Positions 9,410 to 19,199 of a stretch of 64,000 nucleotides of DNA are shown in pieces. The stretch comes from Flavobacterium potami. GTDB taxonomy: Bacteria; Bacteroidota; Bacteroidia; Flavobacteriales; Flavobacteriaceae. Each line of letters begins with the position of its first letter. Positions within the stretch are counted from its first letter, which is position 1. The stretch spans positions 535,232 through 599,231 of the forward strand of contig NZ_JAINUY010000004.1 of NCBI RefSeq assembly GCF_020026915.1, given 5' to 3'. The notes beneath the pieces are model-generated. The model was given only the letters and a program-made list of their open reading frames with translations. It was not told where the DNA came from and did no database searches. The position numbers were made by a program, and so were the translations under genes.

Positions 9410-10651
9410 TTACAATTCTAAAGCACGTTTAGCATCGCCATTCATCAATAATTCTACTGGATTTTCTAAAGCTTCTTTTACAGCCACTAAGAAACCAACT
9501 GACTCACGTCCGTCAATAATTCTGTGATCGTAAGAAAGAGCAACGTACATCATTGGGTGGATTTCTACTTTTCCATTTACAGCAATCGGACGCTCGATAA
9601 TATTGTGCATTCCTAAGATTCCTGATTGAGGAGGGTTGATGATTGGAGTAGATAACATACTTCCGAAAACTCCACCGTTAGTGATTGTGAAAGTTCCTCC
9701 AGTCATATCGTCAACTGTAATTTGACCATCACGAGCTCTTAAAGCTAATCTTTTGATTTCAGCCTCAATTCCACGGAAAGTTAAAAGTTCAGCATTACGA
9801 ACAACAGGAACCATTAAACCTTTTGGTCCAGAAACTGCGATTGAGATATCAGCAAAATCATAAGCGATTTTGTAGTCACCATCCATCATAGAGTTAACAT
9901 CTGGATATAATTGTAAAGCTCTTGTAACTGCTTTTGTAAAGAATGACATAAAACCTAAACCTAAACCACCGTGTTTAGCCTTGAAAGCATCTTTGTATTC
10001 GTTACGAATTTGGTTAATTGGCGTCATGTTTACTTCGTTGAAAGTAGTCAACATAGCCGTTTCATTTTTAGCTGAAACTAGTCTTTCTGCTACTTTACGA
10101 CGTAACATAGATAATTTTGTACGCTCAGTTCCACGGCTTCCACCAGTTGGAGTTCCCATAGAAGGTACTGCATTTACAGCATCTTCTTTAGTAATTCTTC
10201 CGCCTTTACCAGTTCCTGAAACAGTTGCTGGAGCAATATTTTTCTCGTCTAATATTTTTCTTGCTGCTGGAGATGGAGTTCCTGCTGCATAACTTGTAGC
10301 TGCTGGAGCTTGAACTGGTTCTGCTTTTGGAGCTTCCGCCTTTGGAGCTTCTGCTTTTGGTGCCTCAGCTTTAGGAGCTTCAGCTGCTGGAGCTGCTCCT
10401 CCTGCTGGTTTAGCAGCATCTGTATCAATTAAACAAACTACAGCACCAACTGCAACTGTATCACCTTCTTCAGCTTTTAGTGTAATTACACCGCTCATTT
10501 CAGCAGGTAATTCAAGAGTAGCTTTATCTGAATCAACTTCAGCAATAGCCTGATCTTTTTCTACATAATCTCCGTCTTTTACTAACCAAGTTGCAATTTC
10601 AACTTCTTTTATTGATTCCCCTGGTGATGGGACTTTCATTTCTAAAATCAT
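9410..10651 (-). CDS. sucB: 2-oxoglutarate dehydrogenase E2 (dihydrolipoyl succinyltransferase)
   Basis: The 413-aa core enzyme of the TCA-cycle 2-oxoglutarate dehydrogenase complex transfers the succinyl group from lipoamide to CoA. The lipoyl domain (residues 1-75) has the attachment lysine Lys43 in [15 protein letters not shown] flexible linker (about 82-120) has four tandem APKAE units. The E3/E1-binding domain is at about 125-160, and the acyltransferase domain ends with the catalytic SYDHRIIDG motif (His376, Asp380). It lies downstream of sucA with an unrelated small gene between. Confidence 0.97.
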   Translation of the reverse strand: MILEMKVPSPGESIKEVEIATWLVKDGDYVEKDQAIAEVDSDKATLELPAEMSGVITLKAEEGDTVAVGAVVCLIDTDAAKPAGGAAPAAEAPKAEAPKAEAPKAEAPKAEPVQAPAATSYAAGTPSPAARKILDEKNIAPATVSGTGKGGRITKEDAVNAVPSMGTPTGGSRGTERTKLSMLRRKVAERLVSAKNETAMLTTFNEVNMTPINQIRNEYKDAFKAKHGGLGLGFMSFFTKAVTRALQLYPDVNSMMDGDYKIAYDFADISIAVSGPKGLMVPVVRNAELLTFRGIEAEIKRLALRARDGQITVDDMTGGTFTITNGGVFGSMLSTPIINPPQSGILGMHNIIERPIAVNGKVEIHPMMYVALSYDHRIIDGRESVGFLVAVKEALENPVELLMNGDAKRALEL

Positions 10652-10739
10652 CTTATTTTTTTGTTTAAGGTTTGTGTTGTTTAAAGTTTCACGTTACATT
10701 AAACCTGAAACTTTAAACTTGAAACTATTTTTTTATTAT

Positions 10740-11312
10740 CTAATTTGTGTATGACATTTCAGGAAGGACTTTTGCAAATTCTTCTCCTTTTTCTTTTGAT
10801 TTATTATATTTTTCAGTAGATCTTTTAATTACACTTTCAAATTCTGTTGCACCTTCTTTGAGATCTTCAGCTGTAGCAATATATTCTTTATTCTCTGTAA
10901 TTGCGTCTAAAATATTTTTTTTCTTTTTCTCAAATTTTTTAGGTGTTTTGTAATGCTCCGCTTTAGGATCAAATGCTACTAATTTTACACCAGCTTTTAT
11001 TGCGCCCATTTGAGCTTCAGAATCAATAATGTAAATTTTGTTTGGTTCAAGTTCTGCTTCTATAAAACTTGTATTTTCTGATCTAGACCAAAACAAATGT
11101 TTTCCAGGATCGCATTCGTAAATCAAATATTTCCCATAGTTAAATTTTCCTAAATATTTTTCTCCATCAAAATATTTAAAATTTATCAACATTCCCATTC
11201 CAGAAGACCTTACGAAGTAAACAATTGTTTTTCCCTCGGCCGGTTTCTTTAATTCTTGAGCATTAACCGTTATTGATAATAAAGTAACAATAAATAGAAA
11301 TACTTTTTTCAT
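10740..11312 (-). CDS. Exported DUF2846-like protein between sucA and sucB
   Basis: A 190-aa protein with a signal peptide (MKKVFLFIVTLLSITVNAQ) followed by a beta-rich domain at about residues 25-115 (KTIVYFVRSSG...DGEKYLGKFNYGKY...CDPGKHLFWSR) that resembles DUF2846. A Lys/Glu-rich helical tail follows. The start at 11312 is chosen because it gives a clean signal peptide and lies 4 bp after the sucA stop; the longer frame would overlap sucA by 62 bp. Its position in the odhA-odhB operon implies co-transcription, but a role in the dehydrogenase is unlikely because it is exported. Confidence 0.8.
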   Translation of the reverse strand: MKKVFLFIVTLLSITVNAQELKKPAEGKTIVYFVRSSGMGMLINFKYFDGEKYLGKFNYGKYLIYECDPGKHLFWSRSENTSFIEAELEPNKIYIIDSEAQMGAIKAGVKLVAFDPKAEHYKTPKKFEKKKKNILDAITENKEYIATAEDLKEGATEFESVIKRSTEKYNKSKEKGEEFAKVLPEMSYTN

Positions 11313-11316
11313 AAAT

Positions 11317-14091
11317 CTATCTAAATAAATTTTTATCGAATACCATTCTAATTGCATCTGCATGACGACGTTTTGCACGTGTGTAACTTCCAGATGCTGG
11401 AGCAGAATATGCTTTTAATGAAGCCAATCTCCATTTAACAAGATCAAAGTTCATTAACATAAAGCTGTAAGCTCCCATGTTTTTAGGCTCTTCTTGCGCC
11501 CAAACATAATCATCTGCATTTGGATATTTTGCAATGATTTCTTTAATCTGCTCAACTGGGAAAGGGAATAATTGCTCGATACGAACAACAGCAACGTCAT
11601 TTCTTCCGTTGTTTTCTCTTTCAGCAACAATATCGTAGTAGAATTTACCAGTACAGAAAACTAAAGTTTTAACTTTCTTCTTATCTACAGTATTGTCATC
11701 AATTGTTTCTTGGAAACTTCCAGTTGCTAATTCTTCAACAGTTGATACGCATCTTGGATCACGTAGCAAACTTTTTGGAGAGAAAACAACTAAAGGTTTA
11801 CGGAAATTCGTTTTCATTTGTCTTCTTAACAAGTGGAAGAAGTTAGCTGGCGTTGTACAATCTGCAACATACATATTATGTCTTGCACAAAGTTGTAAGT
11901 AACGTTCCATTCTTGCAGAAGAGTGCTCTGCACCTTGTCCTTCATATCCGTGAGGCAATAACATCACAATACCATTTTGGTTGTTCCATTTATCTTCTCC
12001 ACAAGAAATATATTGGTCAATCATAATTTGAGCACCGTTAGAGAAATCTCCAAATTGTGCTTCCCAGATTGTTAAGGCATTTGGATTTGCTAGTGCATAT
12101 CCGTAATCAAAACCTAAAACTCCGTACTCAGATAAAAGAGAGTTGAAAACACCGAATTTTCCTTTTTTGTTTTCGATTCCGTTTAAAAGAATTACTTCTT
12201 CTTCAGAATCTTCTACTTTTACAACAGCATGACGGTGAGAGAATGTACCACGCTCAACATCTTGTCCAGAAATACGAACATCAAATCCTTCTGTTAAAAG
12301 AGATCCGTAAGCTAATGCTTCTGCAGTTCCCCAATCAAGAGTGTTATTATCGTATCCTACTTTTCTATCTGTAACAATTTTAGTAATCTTATTGATGAAC
12401 TTTTTGTCTGATGGTAAAGTTGAGATTGTATTGATGATAGAATCTAATCCTTCTTTAGCAAAAGTAGTATCTACTTTTTGAAGCATTTGCGTATCTGTTA
12501 CCTGAACAAATCCGTCCCATTCGTTTTTCATGAATGGAGTAATGATAGTCAAATCTTTTTTACGAGAAGCTTCTAAGTTTTCTTCTAAAGCCGATTTGTA
12601 TTCTTTTTCTAAAGCATTCACATAAGAAGCATCAATTACACCTTCAGAAAGTAATTTCTCTGCGTAAATGTCTCTTGGGTTTTTATGCTTAGCAATGATT
12701 TTGTATAAAACTGGTTGCGTGAAACGAGGTTCATCACCTTCGTTGTGTCCGTATTTTCTATAACCTAATAAGTCAATAAATACGTCACGTCCAAATTGCA
12801 TTCTGTAGTCTAATGCAAAAGATACAGCGTGTACAACAGCTTCAGCATCATCAGCATTTACGTGTAATACTGGAGATAATGTTACTTTGGCAACGTCTGT
12901 ACAATAAGTAGAAGAACGAGCGTCTAAGTAGTTTGTTGTAAATCCAACTTGGTTGTTGATTACGATATGGATTGTTCCTCCAGTTTTGTAACCATCAAGC
13001 TGCGCCATCTGAATGATTTCGTATAAAATACCTTGACCTGCTATTGCAGCATCTCCGTGTACTGCGATTGGCAATACTTTAGAGAAATCATCAGCAAAAT
13101 GTTTGTCTTGTTTCGCTCTTGTGATACCTTCAATAACAGCTCCAACAGTTTCTAAGTGAGAAGGGTTTGGTGCTAAATTGATGTTGATACTTTTTCCAGA
13201 TCTTGTTTTTCTGTCGGCAGTAAGACCTAAGTGGTATTTTACATCACCATCAAAATATTCTTGATCGTAATCTTTTCCGTCAAATTCACCAAAGATATCT
13301 TGAGTTGATTTCCCGAAGATGTTTGCCAAAACGTTCAAACGACCACGGTGAGCCATTCCCATTACGAATTGTTCAACACCTTTTTCTGCAGCTTGTTCGA
13401 TTAAAGCGTCAAGAGCAGGAATGATAGATTCTCCACCTTCTAATGAGAAACGTTTTTGACCCACATATTTAGTATGAAGGAAATTTTCAAAAGATACAGC
13501 TTCGTTTAATTTATTTAAGATAGTTTTCTTTTCTGCAGGAGAGAATGTAGGTTGATTGTTAGCAACTGCTAATTTATCTTGAATCCACTTTACAACATGA
13601 GGATTTCTAATATACATATATTCAATACCGATATGCTGGCAGTAAATAGCTTTAAGGCGATTTACGATATCTTGTAAAGAAGATGGTGCCATTCCAATTG
13701 TTTGAGCAGCATCAAAAACAGTTGAAAGGTCAGCTGTTGTTAATCCGAAGTTTTCAATATCCAAAGTTGGAGATGAAGTTCTACGGTCACGAACAGGATT
13801 TGTTTTCGTGAATAAATGTCCGCGCGTACGGTATCCGTCAATTAATTTTAAAACGTTGAATTCTTTCTTTAGTTTTTCTGAAACTTGACTGTAATCTGTA
13901 TTGTCGCTAGTCACGTACTCAACGATCGTTTGCACAGGGTTTTCGTCGTTATAAGTTGTTTGTCCAAAGTCAAAACCTTGAAAGAAACTTCTCCAGCTAG
14001 GCTCAACGCTGTCTGGGTTTACTAAATATTGATCGTATAATTGTGCAAAAAACTCGGTATGCGCTGCGTTTAAAAATGAAAACCTATCCAT
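11317..14091 (-). CDS. sucA: 2-oxoglutarate dehydrogenase E1 component
   Basis: This 924-aa thiamine-diphosphate enzyme decarboxylates 2-oxoglutarate and succinylates the E2 lipoyl group. Visible family features are the N-terminal segment FAQLYDQYLVNPDSVEPSWR, the FVMGMAHRGRLNVLAN motif, the ThDP-binding region HGDAAIAGQGILYE and the GYEGQGAEHSSARMERYLQL loop. The start MDRFSFLN at 14091 is preferred to an ATG 54 bp upstream because a perfect TACTTTTG -7 element lies at 14128-14135. First gene of the sucA-(DUF2846)-sucB operon. Confidence 0.97.
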   Translation of the reverse strand: MDRFSFLNAAHTEFFAQLYDQYLVNPDSVEPSWRSFFQGFDFGQTTYNDENPVQTIVEYVTSDNTDYSQVSEKLKKEFNVLKLIDGYRTRGHLFTKTNPVRDRRTSSPTLDIENFGLTTADLSTVFDAAQTIGMAPSSLQDIVNRLKAIYCQHIGIEYMYIRNPHVVKWIQDKLAVANNQPTFSPAEKKTILNKLNEAVSFENFLHTKYVGQKRFSLEGGESIIPALDALIEQAAEKGVEQFVMGMAHRGRLNVLANIFGKSTQDIFGEFDGKDYDQEYFDGDVKYHLGLTADRKTRSGKSININLAPNPSHLETVGAVIEGITRAKQDKHFADDFSKVLPIAVHGDAAIAGQGILYEIIQMAQLDGYKTGGTIHIVINNQVGFTTNYLDARSSTYCTDVAKVTLSPVLHVNADDAEAVVHAVSFALDYRMQFGRDVFIDLLGYRKYGHNEGDEPRFTQPVLYKIIAKHKNPRDIYAEKLLSEGVIDASYVNALEKEYKSALEENLEASRKKDLTIITPFMKNEWDGFVQVTDTQMLQKVDTTFAKEGLDSIINTISTLPSDKKFINKITKIVTDRKVGYDNNTLDWGTAEALAYGSLLTEGFDVRISGQDVERGTFSHRHAVVKVEDSEEEVILLNGIENKKGKFGVFNSLLSEYGVLGFDYGYALANPNALTIWEAQFGDFSNGAQIMIDQYISCGEDKWNNQNGIVMLLPHGYEGQGAEHSSARMERYLQLCARHNMYVADCTTPANFFHLLRRQMKTNFRKPLVVFSPKSLLRDPRCVSTVEELATGSFQETIDDNTVDKKKVKTLVFCTGKFYYDIVAERENNGRNDVAVVRIEQLFPFPVEQIKEIIAKYPNADDYVWAQEEPKNMGAYSFMLMNFDLVKWRLASLKAYSAPASGSYTRAKRRHADAIRMVFDKNLFR

Positions 14092-14207
14092 AATATGAGT
14101 GAATATACTTTTTGTTATATAGAAAGGCAAAAGTACAACAATCACATTTATTTAAATCTTTTTTTTACGTACTTTTACGTAAAAATTTGTTAAAATAAAC
14201 GTTAACT

Positions 14208-14759
14208 ATGAATAAAATTCAATTTTCAATCGATTGCAGATATTTTTTTGTGATTTTGGCTGTGTTGTTTTCAAGTTATACTATAGGACAGCAAAAATAT
14301 GTCATTGACAACAGCAATAATTTTTGGGAGAAAGTACAATTTGGAGGTGGACTCGGATTAGGATTTGGTTCTGGATATACGGATATTTCTGTAATGCCTA
14401 GTGCGATCTACAATGTTAACGAAATTGTTGCTGTTGGAGTTGGATTACAGTTTGGTTATTTAAACTCAAGAAATTATTACGAGTCTTATGTTTATGGAGG
14501 AAGTTTGATTACGCTTGTAAACCCAATTCCAGAAATTCAATTGTCTGCCGAGTTAGAACAAGTAAAAGTAGATACAAGATATGAAGCGAATATAAACAGG
14601 CCCGCTTTTTCTGATAGTTATTGGAATACTGCACTTTATCTCGGAGCAGGTTACAGAACGGGAAATGTTACAATTGGCGCCCGATACGATGTTCTTTATG
14701 ATCCTAATAAAAGTCTTTATGGCTCTGGATTTATGCCTTTTGTGAGAGTGTATTTTTAA
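14208..14759 (+). CDS. Small outer-membrane beta-barrel-like protein
   Basis: A 183-aa protein with a signal-peptide-like N-terminus (hydrophobic residues 12-27, then GQQ). It then has alternating Gly/aromatic strands such as FGGGLGLGFGSGYTDISVMP and a C-terminal RVYF, as expected of a small outer-membrane barrel. It is divergent from sucA across 116 bp. Flavobacterial homologues beside sucA are sometimes labelled alpha-ketoglutarate decarboxylase, but nothing in this sequence supports an enzymatic role. Confidence 0.78.
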   Translation: MNKIQFSIDCRYFFVILAVLFSSYTIGQQKYVIDNSNNFWEKVQFGGGLGLGFGSGYTDISVMPSAIYNVNEIVAVGVGLQFGYLNSRNYYESYVYGGSLITLVNPIPEIQLSAELEQVKVDTRYEANINRPAFSDSYWNTALYLGAGYRTGNVTIGARYDVLYDPNKSLYGSGFMPFVRVYF

Positions 14760-14870
14760 TTTGAGGTTCAAAGGTTCATAGCAACATAGGTTCAAAGACT
14801 TTGCCTATTGTTAAAAACTAGTCGCAAAGAGAAAAACCTTTGTTCCTTTGCAACTTTGTCCCTTTGTTCC

Positions 14871-15224
14871 TTACTTATAATAATTTCTGAACCAAACTTT
14901 CTGCCATTCTCTTTTTAAAATTAGAAAAGCAACTTGTTCAGCCAGAATTACCAAATCTGATCCGTCGAGTTGTTTGATTTCATTTTCTGGAACATCAATG
15001 ATATAAAGTAGATTTAAGTATTCAGCAAACTTATACTGAATCATTCTGTAGATTTTTTCGTGAAGCTGAATCTTTAATTCATCTGGCGAAATACTCAACG
15101 GGAAATCAATTCCTTCATTCGCCAAATTAAAATCTTTATTAATCTGCTCAATAAGATTTAAGTATAACGTCTCCGCTTGCGCCTGAGCCAATAAAGCTTC
15201 TGTATTTACGGGTGCTACAAACAT
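14871..15224 (-). CDS. Conserved hypothetical protein (117 aa)
   Basis: I do not recognise this family. The protein is soluble and mainly helical, rich in Leu, Ile and Glu, with a central LQLHEKIYRMIQYKFAEYLN-like helix and a C-terminal WQKVWFRNYYK. There is no signal peptide or membrane segment. It follows the polyprenyl synthase gene on the same strand after 64 bp and may be co-transcribed. The gap downstream (14760-14870) holds repeated 'ggttcaaag / cctttgttcc' motifs of the simple intergenic type. Confidence 0.7.
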   Translation of the reverse strand: MFVAPVNTEALLAQAQAETLYLNLIEQINKDFNLANEGIDFPLSISPDELKIQLHEKIYRMIQYKFAEYLNLLYIIDVPENEIKQLDGSDLVILAEQVAFLILKREWQKVWFRNYYK

Positions 15225-15288
15225 GATATTTTAGATTTTAGATTGATGATTGTAGATTTTACTGAATACTGACACTGATTACTGAAAA

Positions 15289-16263
15289 CTAGACCTTGCG
15301 TCCCATTAAATTCTCTCCAAAAGTTCTCAAAACGTCTTTCTTTTCAGAATTGATTTCCATTTTTTCTAACGTTTCAAAGGCTTTAAAAGTATACATTTCG
15401 ATAGCTTCTTGCGTTGCTTTTGAAGCGCCTGATTCGTTAAAAATCGCTTTTGCAGTTTCTATTTTTTCTGAATTGTCTTCAAGCTGAAGCGTAAATAATT
15501 GTTCTAATTCTGATGCTTTTTCGCTTGACGAAAATTCTAAAGCTTTTAAATATAAATACGTTTTTTTGTTTTCGATGATATCACCGCCAACCTGTTTTCC
15601 AAAAGTTTCTGGATCACCAAAAGCGTCTAAATAATCGTCTTGCAATTGAAAAGCCAATCCTAAATTTAATCCGAAATCATAAATTAAATCAGCTTCTTTT
15701 TCTGAAGTTTTGGCAACGATTGCACCCATTTTCATCGCGGCAGCAACTAAAACAGCTGTTTTGTATTCAATCATTTTTAAATATTCGGGAATGGTAACGT
15801 CTTTGCGAACTTCAAAATCAACATCCCATTGCTGTCCTTCACAAACTTCAAGAGCTGTTTTGCTGAATAATTTGGCTAAGTTTCTAAAAACAATTGGTTC
15901 GTATTGTTCAAAATATTGATACGCCAAGATAAGCATGGCGTCGCCCGAAAGAATTCCAGTGTTTAAATTCCATTTTTCATGAACGGTAACCTGTCCTCTT
16001 CTTAAAGGCGCGTCATCCATAATATCGTCATGAACGAGAGAGAAATTATGAAAAACTTCTACAGCCATTGCTGCAGGAAGGGCAGTTGTATAATCAGTAT
16101 CAAAAACTTCTGCAGCCATCAGGGTTAAAACTGGGCGAATACGCTTTCCGCCAAGACCTAAGATATATTCAATCGGTTCATAAAGATTAACAGGCTCTTT
16201 GTGTATGTTCTGACTTTCTAAATATTCTATAAAAAAATCTTGGTACTGACTAATATTGTGCAT
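15289..16263 (-). CDS. Polyprenyl synthetase family protein (FPP/GGPP synthase-like)
   Basis: A 324-aa trans-prenyltransferase that condenses isopentenyl diphosphate onto allylic diphosphates to feed quinone, carotenoid or undecaprenyl synthesis. The first Asp-rich motif HDDIMDDAPLRRG (Asp79-Asp83), the GGKRIRP motif near residue 40 and the second Asp-rich motif QLQDDYLDAFGD are intact. Start at 16263 (MHNISQ) is chosen because a TATCTTTG -7 element at 16290-16297 excludes the ATG at 16305. Exact chain length of the product cannot be read with certainty. Confidence 0.92.
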   Translation of the reverse strand: MHNISQYQDFFIEYLESQNIHKEPVNLYEPIEYILGLGGKRIRPVLTLMAAEVFDTDYTTALPAAMAVEVFHNFSLVHDDIMDDAPLRRGQVTVHEKWNLNTGILSGDAMLILAYQYFEQYEPIVFRNLAKLFSKTALEVCEGQQWDVDFEVRKDVTIPEYLKMIEYKTAVLVAAAMKMGAIVAKTSEKEADLIYDFGLNLGLAFQLQDDYLDAFGDPETFGKQVGGDIIENKKTYLYLKALEFSSSEKASELEQLFTLQLEDNSEKIETAKAIFNESGASKATQEAIEMYTFKAFETLEKMEINSEKKDVLRTFGENLMGRKV

Positions 16264-16405
16264 AAAATGAAATTCTGATTTGCGTGGCTCAAAGATACAA
16301 TTCAATTATTAAAAATTCCTGATAAATATCAAATGCTGGCAAACATTTAATGTTTCTTTCTAAATCAACTCAAAATTAAATTGTTAAAAAAATGAAAAAA
16401 AACAC

Positions 16406-16484
16406 GGAAACTTTTTTGGTATTCTTAGTTTCCTGTTTATATTTGCACCGTTAAATGGAAACTAAGAACACTGTAAAAGTTTCC
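16406..16484 (+). promoter_or_regulatory. YceI promoter with two GGAAAC-N16-GTTTCC operator-like repeats
   Basis: A textbook Bacteroidota promoter, TTTG (16415-16418) - N19 - TATATTTG (16438-16445), is overlapped by two copies of GGAAAC-N16-GTTTCC (16406-16433 and 16457-16484). The inner half-sites also form a perfect 12-nt inverted repeat (16422-16433 and 16457-16468) around the -7 box. The same half-sites occur before the tetR gene. They are likely TetR-family operators. Confidence 0.72.
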
Positions 16485-16529
16485 ATTTTAGATTTGAGTA
16501 AATTATAAACTCATTAAAATCAGTTACTT

Positions 16530-17051
16530 ATGAAAACAACATGGACTTTAGATTCTACACAATCAGATGTTTTAATTAAAATGAGACATTCGATAATTGC
16601 TTATTTAGGAGGTACAACAAATAAATTTGGCGGTTATGTAAATATTGAAGACAATGAAATTGAAGATGCATCGGTAGAATTTTCATTTGACATCAATAAT
16701 AAAAATGAGAGCTTTCAATCAATCGATACTAATCTTCAACTTCAGGATTTCTTTGATGTAGATGAGCATCCAATCATCAGTTTTAAGTCGACTTCATTTC
16801 AGAAAGTAAATAAGAACATCAATTTCTTTAAAGGAGATTTAACCATAAAAGATGTGACTAGAGTTGTAGAGCTTGATGCTGAATTTCTAGGTGTTAATAA
16901 TTATAATGGAGAGCAAAAAGTTGCTTTTGAAATTAAAGGCGATATCAAACGTCAGGACTTTGGTTTGGATTATAATTCTTTTCAACACAATGGAGGTTTG
17001 GCGCTAGGAAAAGATATTAAGCTAATTGCTAATTTGGAATTCAGTATATAA
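16530..17051 (+). CDS. YceI family protein (cytoplasmic type)
   Basis: A 173-aa lipocalin-like YceI protein, a fold that binds polyisoprenoids or other lipids. The opening TTWTLDSTQSDVLIKMRHS, the FFDVDEHPIISFKSTSF motif and the closing KLIANLEFSI are typical. Unlike E. coli YceI it has no signal peptide, so it is probably cytoplasmic. Its promoter carries operator repeats matching those of the tetR gene 111 bp downstream, so it is probably controlled by that regulator. Confidence 0.88.
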   Translation: MKTTWTLDSTQSDVLIKMRHSIIAYLGGTTNKFGGYVNIEDNEIEDASVEFSFDINNKNESFQSIDTNLQLQDFFDVDEHPIISFKSTSFQKVNKNINFFKGDLTIKDVTRVVELDAEFLGVNNYNGEQKVAFEIKGDIKRQDFGLDYNSFQHNGGLALGKDIKLIANLEFSI

Positions 17052-17097
17052 TTCTTAGTAAATCAATAAGTTAATGTAAAATTTTTACAAATTAATT

Positions 17098-17138
17098 GGA
17101 AACTATTTTTTTTGATTTGAGTTTCCGAGGTATATTTG
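17098..17138 (+). promoter_or_regulatory. tetR promoter with GGAAAC-N17-GTTTCC operator-like repeat
   Basis: GGAAAC (17098-17103) and GTTTCC (17121-17126) flank 17 bp. TATATTTG (17131-17138) follows as a perfect -7 element. The arrangement copies that of the YceI promoter and predicts autoregulation. Confidence 0.65.
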
Positions 17139-17161
17139 TAATACAATTTGGAGAATTTAAA

Positions 17162-17761
17162 ATGAAAGAGAAAATAATTTCGAAAGCAAGCGAGTTGTTT
17201 TTAAAGCTTGGTTTTAAGAGCGTTACAATGGATGACATTGCAAGCGAAATGTGTATTTCTAAAAAAACGATTTACAAATATTTCTGCAATAAGGAAGTTT
17301 TGATTGAAGAAAGTACTTCAATGGTTCATAGTCAGGTTCACGAAATTATGGATACCATTATTGCAAAAAATTATAATGCTATTCATGAGAATTTTGAAAT
17401 TAGAGAAATGTTTCGAGACATGTTTAAAAACAATATTGATACTTCTCCAATTTATCAGCTCAAAAAACATTATCCTGAGATTTACCAAAACATCCTCTCG
17501 TTTGAGATTGAACAATGCACGCAATGTTTTAGAGATAATATCGAAAAAGGAATTCAAGAAGGGCTTTACAGAAGTGATTTGAATGTAGAGGTTTATGTGA
17601 AATTTTATTACACACTGGTTTTCCATATCAATGAAAATACTGTTTCGGAAAGTGAAGCACAAAGAATAGAATTAGAAGCATTAGAATATCATACTCGAGC
17701 AATGGCAACTGCAAAAGGAGTAGAAGAATTGGAAAAGCAACTTAAAAGAATAATCAACTAA
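17162..17761 (+). CDS. TetR/AcrR family transcriptional regulator
   Basis: A 199-aa repressor with the N-terminal helix-turn-helix at about residues 20-45 (VTMDDIASEMCISKKTIYKYF) and a divergent ligand-binding C-terminus. The start at 17162 (MKEKIISKAS) is fixed by the promoter, because the longer frame from 17096 would begin before the -7 element. It precedes a TolC/adaptor/RND operon by 94 bp and shares operator-like sequences with the upstream YceI gene. It is therefore the likely local repressor of the efflux locus, of itself and of YceI. Confidence 0.92.
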   Translation: MKEKIISKASELFLKLGFKSVTMDDIASEMCISKKTIYKYFCNKEVLIEESTSMVHSQVHEIMDTIIAKNYNAIHENFEIREMFRDMFKNNIDTSPIYQLKKHYPEIYQNILSFEIEQCTQCFRDNIEKGIQEGLYRSDLNVEVYVKFYYTLVFHINENTVSESEAQRIELEALEYHTRAMATAKGVEELEKQLKRIIN

Positions 17762-17855
17762 TCATCATTCCAAAATTAATCGTCATTTTTCTAAGAGAGC
17801 GGGAAAGATAAATGACGAGACTATCTCAAAATTTAAAAATAAATATTAACTACTT

Positions 17856-19187
17856 ATGAAAAGAATCTTTCTTATATTTTTGTGTACAATAGGCTTCTCT
17901 GCCGGCGCACAAACGACTTTAACCTTGAAGGACGCGGTAAATTATGCGCTTCAAAATAAAGCCGATGCAAAAAAAGCAAAGCTTGAGGTTGAAAACAGCG
18001 AGTATAAAATTCAGGAAATACGTTCCAGAGCTTTGCCTCAAATTAGTGCAAACGGTAATTTGACACATAATCCAATTATTCAGACTACTGTTATTGATGG
18101 TGCAGGTTTTGGACAGCCGGGAACTACGATTCAGGCTGCATTTGGTCAAAAATGGACATCAACTGCTGGACTTTCTTTAACTCAAGCAATCTTTGATCAA
18201 TCTGTTTTTACAGGATTAAAAGCAGCGAAATCTACACGTGAGTTTTATCAAATAAACGATCAGTTAACAGAAGAACAGGTTATTGAGAGAGTGGCAAATA
18301 ACTATTATTCAGTTTATGTACAACAAGAAAGATTGACTCTGTTGGACAGTAATTATGTTAATACGACAAAAGTTCGTGATATTGTACAAGGACAATTTGA
18401 TAATGGTCTTGCTAAAAAAATTGATTTAGACCGTATCATTGTAAAAATGTCTAATATCGATACAGAGCGTCAGCAGATTAAAAATCAGATTACTTTACAG
18501 GAAAATGCATTGAAATTCTACATGGGTATGCCAATTGAAACCCAAATCATACTTCCTAAAGAAGAATTTGAAGTAGTTCCTGCAGCTTTAACACAGGAGC
18601 CTAATATTGAAAACAGAACAGAATATCTGCTTTTGAAAAAACAAGAAGAGCTATTGGTGTTCAATAAAAAAGCAATGCAAGCAGGATATTATCCAACGCT
18701 TTCTTTATCTGCAGGTTACAACTATATTGGTCAGGGACCTGAATTTCCTTGGTTTGCAAAACCAGAAAGAGGAGTGTACTGGTCAGATTTCTCTGCAATC
18801 GCTTTAAACTTACATGTGCCAATCTTTACAGGTTTCGGAACGCGTGCTAAAGTAAGACAAGCAGATGTTGAAATTAGATCGCTTCAGGAAGATATCAAAG
18901 ACACTAAACTTTCTCTTGACTTAGATTACAGAAATGCCATTACTCAGATTAATAATAATTTGGTGACAATCGAAAATCAAAAAGAAAATATGCGTTTGGC
19001 CACTGAAATTCTTAGTAATACCAAAAACAATTACCTTCAGGGATTAGCATCTTTAACCGATTTGTTAGACGCAGAAAATGCCTCTCTTGAAGCTCAAAAT
19101 AACTATACCAGAGCGGTTTTAAATTATAAAATTGCCGAAATATCTCTAATCAAATCAAAAGGCGAACTAAAAACTCTTACTAAATAA
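17856..19187 (+). CDS. TolC family outer-membrane efflux protein
   Basis: A 443-aa outer-membrane channel of a tripartite pump. It has a signal peptide (ending at GAQ, residue 19), then long amphipathic coiled helices in two structural repeats with barrel segments such as PTLSLSAGYNYIG. The conserved ending NYTRAVLNYKIAEISLIKSKGEL is typical of TolC/OprM-like proteins. It starts the operon and is followed after 12 bp by the periplasmic adaptor. Confidence 0.94.
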   Translation: MKRIFLIFLCTIGFSAGAQTTLTLKDAVNYALQNKADAKKAKLEVENSEYKIQEIRSRALPQISANGNLTHNPIIQTTVIDGAGFGQPGTTIQAAFGQKWTSTAGLSLTQAIFDQSVFTGLKAAKSTREFYQINDQLTEEQVIERVANNYYSVYVQQERLTLLDSNYVNTTKVRDIVQGQFDNGLAKKIDLDRIIVKMSNIDTERQQIKNQITLQENALKFYMGMPIETQIILPKEEFEVVPAALTQEPNIENRTEYLLLKKQEELLVFNKKAMQAGYYPTLSLSAGYNYIGQGPEFPWFAKPERGVYWSDFSAIALNLHVPIFTGFGTRAKVRQADVEIRSLQEDIKDTKLSLDLDYRNAITQINNNLVTIENQKENMRLATEILSNTKNNYLQGLASLTDLLDAENASLEAQNNYTRAVLNYKIAEISLIKSKGELKTLTK

Positions 19188-19199
19188 CAAATTATTACA

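Noticed and set aside
11313..11378. Longer start for the DUF2846-like protein (212 aa)
   Set aside because: It overlaps sucA by 62 bp and destroys the clear signal peptide that begins at 11312.
14208..14759. Annotating the protein beside sucA as alpha-ketoglutarate decarboxylase
   Set aside because: The sequence has a signal peptide and barrel-like strands and none of the thiamine-diphosphate motifs; the label appears to be a neighbour-derived misannotation.
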